From contig CM082594.2 of assembly GCA_040954595.2 (NCBI GenBank), positions 9,982,001 through 10,046,000 on the forward strand: a DNA stretch of 64,000 bases, given 5' to 3'. This document shows positions 27,334-37,100 of the stretch, piece by piece (the stretch's first letter is position 1; each line of letters starts with the position of its first letter). Source of the stretch: Balanoglossus misakiensis (lineage: Eukaryota; Hemichordata). The notes beneath the pieces are model-generated. The model saw only the letters and a list, made by a program, of their open reading frames with translations, made no database searches and was not told the origin of the DNA. The position numbers and the translations under genes are program-made.

Positions 27334-30300
27334 TCATACTGATGTCACAAGGTAACTTCTTGAATTCTGGTTGCTTTCCTCTGGTGTGTTGTCCTCTCCT
27401 TTTCGATTAGGGCTGCTTGGTGGTCGGCTTCCCCGAAACACCGGCCGGGGGATCATGGTGCGCCTGGGTGTCCCTTCTGGGCTCATAGGTCGGCTTGGAG
27501 GCTGACTGGACGACGTGGAGTGCTGCTGGGAGCCCGGGCTGCTGATCTGTTGCTGAGACTTGGATGGCAGCGGGCCGCTGTAGTTGAAAGGCGACACCAT
27601 GACAGGTTTCACGGCCTGTGTGGCTGGTTTCTCGTTACTCAGTGGTGGTTTCCTGGTCGCTGGCATCTTTGACAGTCTTGAAGATTCTGACTCAACAGAA
27701 TCCTTGCTGCCCTTCCGTTGCCAACTGCTTGCAGCTTTCTTCGTCGGGGACATCTCTTCTCTCTGCTCAGGCTCAAACGCCCCTTCTTCTACATCGTCAT
27801 TATCGTTGATCAAGATAAAAGAATTAAGTCTATTTTCAAATTTACACTGACGCGTTTCCCGGGGTGGGGAAGTTGGAGGTGCAGCGTCATCATATACAGG
27901 TTCAGGTTCTGTCTCTATCAAGTCCTCGTCTTCATCATAATCTTGAAAATTAAAATCCTCTTCTAGTTGCTCTTCAGCATCGTCTTCATCCTCTAAATCA
28001 CTATCGGAAACTAGTTCCGGTTCTGGCTCCATCTCTATACCCATAATCCCATCTGCTAGCTCATCTGCCAAAACGTCATAGTTCTCCGTTTCATTTCTTT
28101 GGCCCACCCCACAGGAACCTGAACCTAAAGCGTTTTTTGACTTCTTCTTGTTTTTCTTCGGTGATCCCCTCGGCGATTGTCTCCGTGTTGGGGACGGTGA
28201 AGAAACATCTGAATTACTTCGCTCGTTCTCACTGGCTGATTGTTTTGATTTTGGTTTGTTTCGAAAGTTCTCCCTGGCTGGCTGCGATCTCTGCCTGCCT
28301 TGGTCACCGGGCTTGTGGATGCTCTCTCTTGATTGGCGCTGGTCAGCAGTGGCTTCACTCGAAGTGATGCTCTGAATGCTGCTTCCGATTGACCGATTGG
28401 AAAGTGGTGACACAGGAGAGATTATTCTCTGTATGCTGCCACTAGGGGAACTAGCACTGCTCCCAGCAAAAGATGTTCTGATGGATGATGGTCTGGACCC
28501 TGTTGGCGAGTTGATCGGGCAGTCTTCTCTCTTTATCCACACATCATCCGCACTTGTATCTGACGTTGGTGATGATATGTGCCCCCCATAGTTGATTACA
28601 GGAATGTCATATTCGTTTTTTGACACGTGCCTTTTCCATTTGTTTTCCTTCTTAGGACTGGAGTGACTGCTACCTGATTCTGAACCACTCTCCTTTGAGT
28701 TAGCCCCAAAACTTGTCGGGCTTAGCAACTCCGTCTCAGGACTGTCCACTTCTCGTGGCTTCTTCCACATGTTGGTTTTACTTTGAGGTGATGTTAGTTC
28801 TGGTGGCTCAGCTTCATCGGGACTCGGACGACGCCACGGACTCACTCTCTGCGTGTTGGACTTTTCCTCCGCACTTTTGTCTTCTGCGTTTTTTGCAGCT
28901 TCGTCAGCGGCTTTGGCGGCGTTTTCAGCCGCAGCTTGCATTGCAGCTTTGGAAGGGCTGTCCTTTGTAAAGGTTGTCTGCTTGACCAGCTTTGGTTTCG
29001 GAGGAAGCTGATCGGCAGCTTTGGAAGTGGCTGGAGCATTCGCCCCTTTGATTGGCAGTTTGGAGACTGGTTTGGCAATCCTGGAACCGCCCTGCTGTGC
29101 CTGCCTCACTCCTGTTGTATTCTGTTTGGTTGGGGCGCCATTTCTAGCTGTGGTCCTTCCAGTAGCTGTTGTCCCTGTTCTAGCATTTGTCTGCCTTCTC
29201 TGTGTTGCTGGAGACATTGTCCTTGGACTTGGTCCAGAGATGGAACTTCTGGGCGATCTACTGGCTACACTACTAGACACACTATCCTTAGAGGAAGCCC
29301 TGGACAGTGAACTTTGCCTTGATGTACTCGGACTAGGTCTGTTGCCAGTATTTCTGGCATTATTTCTGGCAGCTGGTGAGGCAGATCGGCTTGTAGTTGT
29401 GTTTGACGTCGTTGATCTGTTGGCAGTCGTTGCTGGACTACCAGACCGAACTGCAGTCTTTCCTCTAGCTGCAGGTGACGCAATGCGCGTTGTGGCTGGA
29501 GTGGTGGTAGTCCTGGTGGGTGGAGATGTTCTGTTTGGTATGCTGGTTTTGCCTGTTCTAGCTGCTGCAGTCGAAGAAGTGGCTCTTGTGTTTGTCACCC
29601 TTGTTGCTGGAGATGATGTTTTATTTGCTGTGGAATCTACAGGCTTTGCAGTTGATACGGGTGGTTTGCCTGCAGTGGACTGTGCTGCTGTTCTGTTTGC
29701 CGGTGATGCAGTTCTTGGAATTGCACTTCTTCCCGCTGCAGCCTTCGCTTGAGTACTGTTGGGTGTCCTTGCGGTTGCAGTTGTTGTTCTGGCGACAGAA
29801 CCAGTTCCTGCAATCGCAGTTTTCGCTGAAGGGATAGCACTCTTGGGAGCCGGGGATACTGTTCTTGGTGGGGTGAGACTCTTTGGGGTTGTCCCTGCAC
29901 TCTTGGACCCCTGTGGTGGTGGACTGTTTGATCTGGAACCTGGCGTAGGAGTTGAAGTTCTGGTCGCAGGAGCACTTCTTGCCCTTCCCCTGCCAGTACC
30001 TCGTCCTGCCCCTCCTGTTCTGTTTGGTGGAGTTATCCTGCTTCCGGCTGATATTCCTCTACCTGCTGGTGATCCCCCACGACCCGATGGTGATGAACCT
30101 CTTCCTGCAGGAGAAACACCTCTTCCTGCTGGTGATGTACCTCTGCCTGCTTGTGGAATACCAGTACCTCTGCCAGCTGGCACAATACTTGGACCAGCCA
30201 TAACAGGTTTTGAAGTTACTGCCGTGCTTCGTGGGACAGAACTCGACCTATTCTGAGAATATGGGCTTCGATAAACCTTCTTTCCTCCCTTGATTCCTTT

Positions 30301-33300
30301 AGCCTCTGGTTCATTATCTTCTTGTTTGGGGATAATCTTAGGCCTGGATTCACCAGGTTTCATAATTCGTGGACCCCTTCTTATAGGCTGGTTCTCACTT
30401 TCCTCTTGTATTTCTTCTGGACTTTGTGGGCTGGCCACAGTGATATTGGCAGTGTCATTCTCGTCCTCGTCCAAACTCACTTTCTCTACTCTCCTCCAAG
30501 AATTCTTTGGTTCTTCCTTCACTGAATCTTCCCTTGAAACTTCCTTCTGAAGCTTACTGGTTTCTTTTTCAGGATTGACTTGTGGTGGCGACGCCCCTTT
30601 CTCCTGCGTTCCTCTGTTCACAAGAACTTGCCTCGAAGGAAGCCTACTCCCTTTGATTTGTCGTGGAGGAGCCTTCTTCTTTGGCATGGCAGCATTAATC
30701 ACATCATTCAGAAGTGCCTGTTCATCAGGTGATGGTTCAAAGCTTAGAGATTCCATACTGAGAGAACTAAGAGAACTGTTTCTGGAAAAACAGACTGGTG
30801 TGTCTTCAACTGCAAAATTTCGTGGTGATTCTTTCCTCTTAACAAGTGGCATGGTCTCTTCGGTCATTTCTGTGGCAGCAGGTTTAGGAGACTGCTCTTT
30901 CAGGTCACCGGAGCCTTCAAAATCACTGAGGGAACTCAGGCTGGAGTTTCTGGAGAAGCAGACTGGAGTGCCTTCAACTGCAAAGTTGTGGGGAATCTCA
31001 TCAATGATGCGTCCTCCAGTGTAGGCATCCTGTACATGTTGCTGCTGGGCAGATGGATGATCGTGATCATTTCCCGTCGATTGCTGAGCCATCTTCTTAC
31101 CTTGGTTGACTCTCTTCACACTAGCTGGAGTTTTTCTGAGATTTCTCATAACCGGCTTCACGACTGGTTTCTTTGCTGCGTCCACGGCCAGTTCTTGTTT
31201 CTTGGCCTGCAGGTCTTGCTTCAGCTGGGATTTCTCATTGGACAGATCAACATCATCATCACAACTCAGAGAGCTCAGAGAATCATTTCTTGAGAAGCAG
31301 AGAGGCGTTCCTTCAACAGTGAAGGCATGGGGAGAGTCAAAGGGTGACAGTCCAGTACTTGTTGGGCCTGACGCAGACCTGTTGGTCATCATCTTCTGTC
31401 TCGGTTCTTGTCCTGGATTGGCCCTTCCCGACACTCCCTCGATACGCTCAGCATTACCATTGACGACATCTTCGTTGGCGGAGGAATCTATTGTCAAATC
31501 GCTGAGAGACGTGGCTGTTGAGAAGTTCAGTGGTGTTCCTTCTGTGCAATACGTTGTTGTGGTGTCTGGGGGCGTACCGGTGGTCCATGGTTTTGCTGCA
31601 GAGGTAACGGATGCAGGAACTGCAGCAGGTGTAGGCTGCTTCATCATCAGATTATCTGAGCTCTTGACAGCTTGTGGCAGAAGCTGTGGTGGCTGGCTAC
31701 CTGGGCTCACCCTCTTTATTGCACTTTTCTGAACAGGCTTCTGAGATTTGCGTTTACCAAGGTGAAATCCTTTCGGTTTATTCGCTTTGGGTTTTGGCAT
31801 GGCTGAATTGATGCACTCTGCTAGCATGTTGCTGTCATTCTCATTCAGGATAGAACTTGTCTCAGATCTCGGATCATCGGGCGTGTCTTCTATAGTATCT
31901 GCCGGATTGCCAATTGACATTTGACCGTCCTCTCCTTGGTTGATGTCAATGTCATCAATACTCAAATCACTCAATGAAGTGGCAGTTGAAAAATTCAGAG
32001 GGGTATCCTCAGTGCAGAAAGTCTGAGGCGCATCATGGCTGAACACTTGTTGGCTGAAGCTGACATGCTTTGTAGTGTGAGGTGTTGACGGTGATTTCTG
32101 CATCTTGGACCGAACCTTAGTCTTCGGACTGGTCAATTTTTTAGGAGGCATAGCTGAGTAGATGCAATCTTCCAATATACTCTGCTCAGCTTCAGTGGTC
32201 TCACCAGAAAGATCTACATCAGCGATGTCTTGCTGGGAGTTATTCATGTCCGTTCCAATAGTTGCAGTGGTGCTGTCGTTTTGTTTAGCTTTGAGTTCTG
32301 GATCCATAGGGATTTTCTCCTCCCCTTCGAAGCTCAGAGAGCTCAGGCTAGTGGCACCAGAGAAAGCCATCGGAGTTCCCTCTGTGCAGAACTGGAACAT
32401 TCCATCTTCAGATGGCTTTGGTGGACTTGTTGAAGGTTCTTCTGGGATGGTTTGTTCCTTGTTTTCTTTGGATTGGTTCTCTGCTGCTCTTTTGGTGGGC
32501 TGAGGCATAGGTTCACTGGGAGAATCTGGGAGGTCACTGGGACTGACCACTTCACTGGCACGGTGGCTACTGTACACAGAGCTACGGTCATCGTGAAGTG
32601 AATGCAACTCGAAGCTGCTGAGAGAGCTGAGGGAACTGCATCTGCTGAAAACCAATGGTGTTTCTTCAATGAAAGCTTCATCGTTCTGACCCTCTTTCCT
32701 GTCTTTGTCAGAGTGTCGGTCTACCGTATCTGGTGTGTACGTCCCTGACCCGGAGGTTTCCTCCACACTGACAGACTGGTTCTCATCTTCGATTGTGCCG
32801 GATGATTTATCTGCTCCTTCAGTTTCCACGTCTGCTACTGCTGCCTGCTGGTCACTGTCCGCAGGTGCAGTCTGTTCTGCTGGAGCACTTGTCTCATCGG
32901 CTTCATTGCTGTGCAGTGAGCTGAGTGAGGAACATCTGGAGAAACACACAGGGGTGTCTTCTACGCAGTAATTGGTTGGTTTGTCTTCATGGGGTTTCTT
33001 TCTGCCGTCAGCTTGACCAATGGGTTCGCTGCTCTCTGCAGGTTCAGCTGGTGCCATTGCACTGTCGTCCGGGGGCATGTGTTCGCTTTCAAACGAATTT
33101 GGAAGGTCTGTGGCATACTTCTGCGAATAGTCTGTTGGTTGGTCATCAGATGCAAAATCATGAGGGTCTTCGTAAGAGCCGCTGCTTTCGGAGTACTGAG
33201 CGCTGAAGTTACTAGGTCTGCCGGTATCAAAGTCTGCCTTGTGATAGGGTTCACTAACTGGCGGCCGATATTGCTGCGGATATACGTTACTCTCGTACAT

Positions 33301-34110
33301 ATGCCCACTAGCCATACTCTCTCTGTGTCTGTGGGGCATGTTGCAATCTTGGCACTGCACTGTGTAGTCAGCCGTTGGCTTGCCTTGGATGTTGTCCTCT
33401 GTGAATTGCATACTGTAATCCTCCTGCTCTGACGTGTTTTGAACCTGCGTCTGGTTGAAATTGGGCCGGTACTTGTTGGGGGCATCACTCCTCAGCATTC
33501 TATCGTAGTGACCGGAGACGTTGAGGTAGTTTTCGCGACTGGGATTGTTACGGAAATCCGGTTTCTGGGCGTGTTCATGCCGGAAAGCTTCCGCCGGAAT
33601 CTGCCTCCTGGATGTGATGCTTTCGTCGGAATACTTCAATGCGTAGTCAATTGTTGTGTCCATGTCGCCTTCCATTTCGTGCGACACACTCCCAACTGCA
33701 GTAGGGAAGCCAAACTTCTTATCCGGGTGCTTGCTCAGCGCGTTCAATGTACTGTCCACAGAAAAGGAATGATCTATGGGTTGTCGGTGATACGGCAGTC
33801 TTGTGTGAGCCCCCATGGGATCGCTGGTTGTACTGTTGATACTTTCATTCGATGTTCGTTTGGCGTACATGTGGTTGCCTTGACTCTCCATACCAAAGCT
33901 GTAGGAGTTGGAGCGACTTGTGAGATTAGAGAGGTCGGCGTTCCCAAAGGTCAAGGAGTTGGAACGGGTACAAATTGGTTTCTTAGGCTGAGATGGTTTC
34001 TTGTTGACGGCCTTATTGTCTTTGGGTATAACTTCCTTCTCTTCTCTTTTCTCAGATTCCATGTTATTTCCAGACTTAATCCCAGCATGCATTGCAACTT
34101 CCTGCATCAC
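27334..34110 (-). CDS. APC: APC terminal exon: catenin/Axin-binding repeats, basic domain, C-terminus
   Basis: A single 6,777-nt exon encodes residues 1028-3285. In order it contains 15-aa-like repeats (IDYALKYSDE near 1181, TDYSQKYATD near 1353, weaker ones between) and eight 20-aa repeats of the form (V/I)E(D/G)TPxxFSxxxSLSSL near 1408, 1507, 1601, 1725, 1881, 1957, 2070 and 2126. A catenin-inhibitory SPSDLPDSP lies near 1550. Axin-binding motifs are LEDCIYSAMP (about 1673) and LAECINSAMP (about 1790), with a variant LLNDVINAAMP (about 2160). KGIKGGKKVYRSP (about 2295) opens the Ser/Arg/Pro basic domain. DDVWIKREDCPI (about 2880), FENRLNSFIL (about 3115), TMIP (3245-3248, EB1-type) and terminal YLVTSV (PDZ ligand) follow. 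No intron interrupts it, as in vertebrates. Confidence 0.97.
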   Translation of the reverse strand: MMQEVAMHAGIKSGNNMESEKREEKEVIPKDNKAVNKKPSQPKKPICTRSNSLTFGNADLSNLTSRSNSYSFGMESQGNHMYAKRTSNESINSTTSDPMGAHTRLPYHRQPIDHSFSVDSTLNALSKHPDKKFGFPTAVGSVSHEMEGDMDTTIDYALKYSDESITSRRQIPAEAFRHEHAQKPDFRNNPSRENYLNVSGHYDRMLRSDAPNKYRPNFNQTQVQNTSEQEDYSMQFTEDNIQGKPTADYTVQCQDCNMPHRHRESMASGHMYESNVYPQQYRPPVSEPYHKADFDTGRPSNFSAQYSESSGSYEDPHDFASDDQPTDYSQKYATDLPNSFESEHMPPDDSAMAPAEPAESSEPIGQADGRKKPHEDKPTNYCVEDTPVCFSRCSSLSSLHSNEADETSAPAEQTAPADSDQQAAVADVETEGADKSSGTIEDENQSVSVEETSGSGTYTPDTVDRHSDKDRKEGQNDEAFIEETPLVFSRCSSLSSLSSFELHSLHDDRSSVYSSHRASEVVSPSDLPDSPSEPMPQPTKRAAENQSKENKEQTIPEEPSTSPPKPSEDGMFQFCTEGTPMAFSGATSLSSLSFEGEEKIPMDPELKAKQNDSTTATIGTDMNNSQQDIADVDLSGETTEAEQSILEDCIYSAMPPKKLTSPKTKVRSKMQKSPSTPHTTKHVSFSQQVFSHDAPQTFCTEDTPLNFSTATSLSDLSIDDIDINQGEDGQMSIGNPADTIEDTPDDPRSETSSILNENDSNMLAECINSAMPKPKANKPKGFHLGKRKSQKPVQKSAIKRVSPGSQPPQLLPQAVKSSDNLMMKQPTPAAVPASVTSAAKPWTTGTPPDTTTTYCTEGTPLNFSTATSLSDLTIDSSANEDVVNGNAERIEGVSGRANPGQEPRQKMMTNRSASGPTSTGLSPFDSPHAFTVEGTPLCFSRNDSLSSLSCDDDVDLSNEKSQLKQDLQAKKQELAVDAAKKPVVKPVMRNLRKTPASVKRVNQGKKMAQQSTGNDHDHPSAQQQHVQDAYTGGRIIDEIPHNFAVEGTPVCFSRNSSLSSLSDFEGSGDLKEQSPKPAATEMTEETMPLVKRKESPRNFAVEDTPVCFSRNSSLSSLSMESLSFEPSPDEQALLNDVINAAMPKKKAPPRQIKGSRLPSRQVLVNRGTQEKGASPPQVNPEKETSKLQKEVSREDSVKEEPKNSWRRVEKVSLDEDENDTANITVASPQSPEEIQEESENQPIRRGPRIMKPGESRPKIIPKQEDNEPEAKGIKGGKKVYRSPYSQNRSSSVPRSTAVTSKPVMAGPSIVPAGRGTGIPQAGRGTSPAGRGVSPAGRGSSPSGRGGSPAGRGISAGSRITPPNRTGGAGRGTGRGRARSAPATRTSTPTPGSRSNSPPPQGSKSAGTTPKSLTPPRTVSPAPKSAIPSAKTAIAGTGSVARTTTATARTPNSTQAKAAAGRSAIPRTASPANRTAAQSTAGKPPVSTAKPVDSTANKTSSPATRVTNTRATSSTAAARTGKTSIPNRTSPPTRTTTTPATTRIASPAARGKTAVRSGSPATTANRSTTSNTTTSRSASPAARNNARNTGNRPSPSTSRQSSLSRASSKDSVSSSVASRSPRSSISGPSPRTMSPATQRRQTNARTGTTATGRTTARNGAPTKQNTTGVRQAQQGGSRIAKPVSKLPIKGANAPATSKAADQLPPKPKLVKQTTFTKDSPSKAAMQAAAENAAKAADEAAKNAEDKSAEEKSNTQRVSPWRRPSPDEAEPPELTSPQSKTNMWKKPREVDSPETELLSPTSFGANSKESGSESGSSHSSPKKENKWKRHVSKNEYDIPVINYGGHISSPTSDTSADDVWIKREDCPINSPTGSRPSSIRTSFAGSSASSPSGSIQRIISPVSPLSNRSIGSSIQSITSSEATADQRQSRESIHKPGDQGRQRSQPARENFRNKPKSKQSASENERSNSDVSSPSPTRRQSPRGSPKKNKKKSKNALGSGSCGVGQRNETENYDVLADELADGIMGIEMEPEPELVSDSDLEDEDDAEEQLEEDFNFQDYDEDEDLIETEPEPVYDDAAPPTSPPRETRQCKFENRLNSFILINDNDDVEEGAFEPEQREEMSPTKKAASSWQRKGSKDSVESESSRLSKMPATRKPPLSNEKPATQAVKPVMVSPFNYSGPLPSKSQQQISSPGSQQHSTSSSQPPSRPMSPEGTPRRTMIPRPVFRGSRPPSSPNRKGEDNTPEESNQNSRSYLVTSV

Positions 34111-37100
34111 CTGAAGGAAAATAGAATGAGAATCATGATTAAGATGCTGTATACCAATTGGTTCAGACAGGAAGATTGAACAATTTCATATAATAATAAT
34201 ATGTATGGTCCATAACAAAAACATTTGCAAGCCACTGAACACAGGGAAATCATGAAACCTACAACCGGGACAAAACTCGATCTTACCTTTGTAAGTCGAC
34301 TGGATCCCACTTTAGTTTTGCTGCTTTCTTTCGTCTTCTCCAAGGAATGTACTTCTTTGTTATTTTCTATCACTTTTCCTTTGTCCACACTGTCCAACTT
34401 TGCTTTGTTATTTTCCTCTTCCTGTTGTAGTTGTTGATGTTGTTGTTGTTGTTGTTTATCCACACCCGGTGAGCCAGCATTTGGGTGCAGCAACCTATTG
34501 TCCAGTATCTGGCCAGGCATCCGATTGGCCGGAGAGTGACCTCTGGGTGACCTTGACCTGTGTCTGTTGTCCTGTATTCTTGTCAAGTCATTGGCCGGCC
34601 CGGGCCCTGCGCCCCCTTGGAACATCCTCTGTTTCACACGAAGCGACAGCCTTCTCGGGAGACTGGGAATTCTAGCCAGGTCCTTCATATCCATGTCTCT
34701 TTTTCCGTTCGTCTCTCTCTGATGCAGCTTGTCCAGATCCGGGTTGTTTTCCTGCAGGTTTTTCTCGATGTCCGCCTCAAGCGCCCTCTGTTTCCTCACA
34801 TGAAGAGACGGAATGCCATCTTTCTGCAGAAGTTCGCCACGTTTCATGAGTTCCGGCCTTGCAGTCATGAGGTTACGTAGAGCGGCCGAGCTGCCCATAG
34901 CAATCATTTTGTGTTTTGAATTCACCAAGTTCCGCAGCATACTGACGGCACCCATCTCCCACAGTGCTTCCTGGTCCTTCTGGTTTCGAGCTGACAAGTT
35001 CCACAAAGTGCCACAGGCATTGCTAACAATCGTTAAACTCGGCGAGGCTAAGTTGCCAAGCAGAACTTGAAGGCAGTTGTGATCGCGCAAAATCTGTCGC
35101 AAGTCCTCCCGTGTCGCAATATGACTAGAGACATTTCGAAGTATCCCGCCGGCATTCTCCACAACAGTCAAAGTCCTTGACGGGCTTTTATAGTTCAGGG
35201 TTTGCACAAGGAACGCTAGAGCACCATCCACTTTACAGATGTCGGCTTTATTCTCTGTACAGTGTGCGGAGAGATTCCACAACGCACTCAAGATTGACTT
35301 CAGAGTTGATTCCTTCTTGACCTGCACAGCCGACTCCATCAAGGCAGTGACGGAACCGACCTCTCGAAGAACGTTCTTGCTCTGCAGATCGGCCCTCCAG
35401 GAGAGATTTCTCAAGACGCTGGCCACCACCTGGCGAAGATCTTCACTGTCCGATTTCAGCTGAGCCACAAGAGCTTGCATACAGCCTTTAAGGGAGCACA
35501 GTAAGGCTTTGTTGGCACCGTCTCCAAAGGTCAGATTGGTGAGAGCCATGCCCGCATAGCGTCTCAGTGTATTACTGTACTGGTCACCACTGTTACTGTT
35601 CATTTCATAGTCAAGTTGCAATAATTCAGCTATAGCTTGAAGGCCACCTAGGGGTTGGATAAACAAGAAAGAGATACAAATTTTAAAAGTCTTAATCTTG
35701 CATTCTTGAGGAGATCAGTTTGATTTTCCAAGATAATATTTGACTTGCAAACGTAAAGCACAATACTGCGATAGTGAAGGTAAAGCAGACTCTCACCAAG
35801 TTGGCACATGGCACTTCTGTGTTCTTCATCAAATGAAAGTTTCATGAGTGCAGCAACAGCTGGGCCAGGATGATGATCAATTGTTGACTGTCGGGAACCT
35901 GAAATGTGAAAAAGGAAGATTATTTAAGATTGCGATGGCACAGAATGTACAACAAAGATGCACAGACAACATGAAGCTTCAAAGTGTCTGATCCAAACTC
36001 TGCTGATTGGAGGCGCTAATCAGGTTGGGTTCTCACCATTATTATCAGCATTACTTTCTTGGTCTCCGTCGCCATCTCGAAGGGAATCACAATGCGCCCG
36101 GATTTGCTCCAACAACCGCAAGACCCTGGCTTCTTGCCGGCCTCTCTTTTCATCCGGATGGGAATGTACAATGTTGTGGAGAGCAGCAGCTGCCCTGGCC
36201 CTAGCTTCTTTACTGCCCCGGGTGTCTCCAAGCAGGGAATCTTTCTCCGGTCCATGCAGGAGTTGGATTAGTAATGGAAGACAGCCTGTGTGGAACCAAA
36301 TCAGATTATACAGTCTATGTTAAAGGGCAAAAATGATCCAGAAGGTAAAATAATACCGCATTAAGGTAGACTGCACCTCGAAGATACAAGTCTTAAACTT
36401 TTTCTCTCACTAACACAGTCTGATGTACATGTACATACAGTATATGACCTTGCCTGCTAACCTTGGATAGATTACAAACATGACGAAAGTGAACCCACCT
36501 GACTGTCTCATTGCAATACAGCTGTCTTGTGAACTTGACATTGCTAGTAGCGTCCTAGACATATCATCTTTGTCATGAGTACCCAGCATAGACAGCAGTG
36601 AGTATACCATCTCAACCTAGAATTGACAGATACATAAAACTATAGATATAATGATCTGCATCATATTGTCTCTGTTAATGCCTGTAGTTTATAAAAAACA
36701 TTAGGATGTTTTGCTAACACAAACTGGCATAAAAACTTGTTTGTCTCGGAGTATTGGGTAGAGTTTGAGGAAGTTTCAAATGTCAAATGTAACAAATCTG
36801 TGAGGCAAGGAATTACGTGCCAGGGTCCTTTTTAATAAATAATCTTATGCTGCAAGGTGAGTGACAACACCTTGCAAACTAAGCTCTGTGTTTTTGTTAT
36901 TTTATTCACACGAGAGAATGCAACTTGTGGTAAGATTTTACATAAATCTAAATATCTCACATCCAGACAGATTTTGCCACATTAAACTTTCAGCCACAAG
37001 ACATAGACAACGCATGGCTAGTTGACCACCCTTTTCAAAGTGCAAACTTTCCACTAGTTAGGTTTAGACAGGTTTATATGGAGACATGCGAACTTTAGGA

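Noticed and set aside
29021-30256. Plus-strand open frames of 165-243 aa opposite the APC terminal exon
   Set aside because: They are antisense shadows of the Ser/Pro/Thr/Ala-rich basic domain and have no motif of their own.
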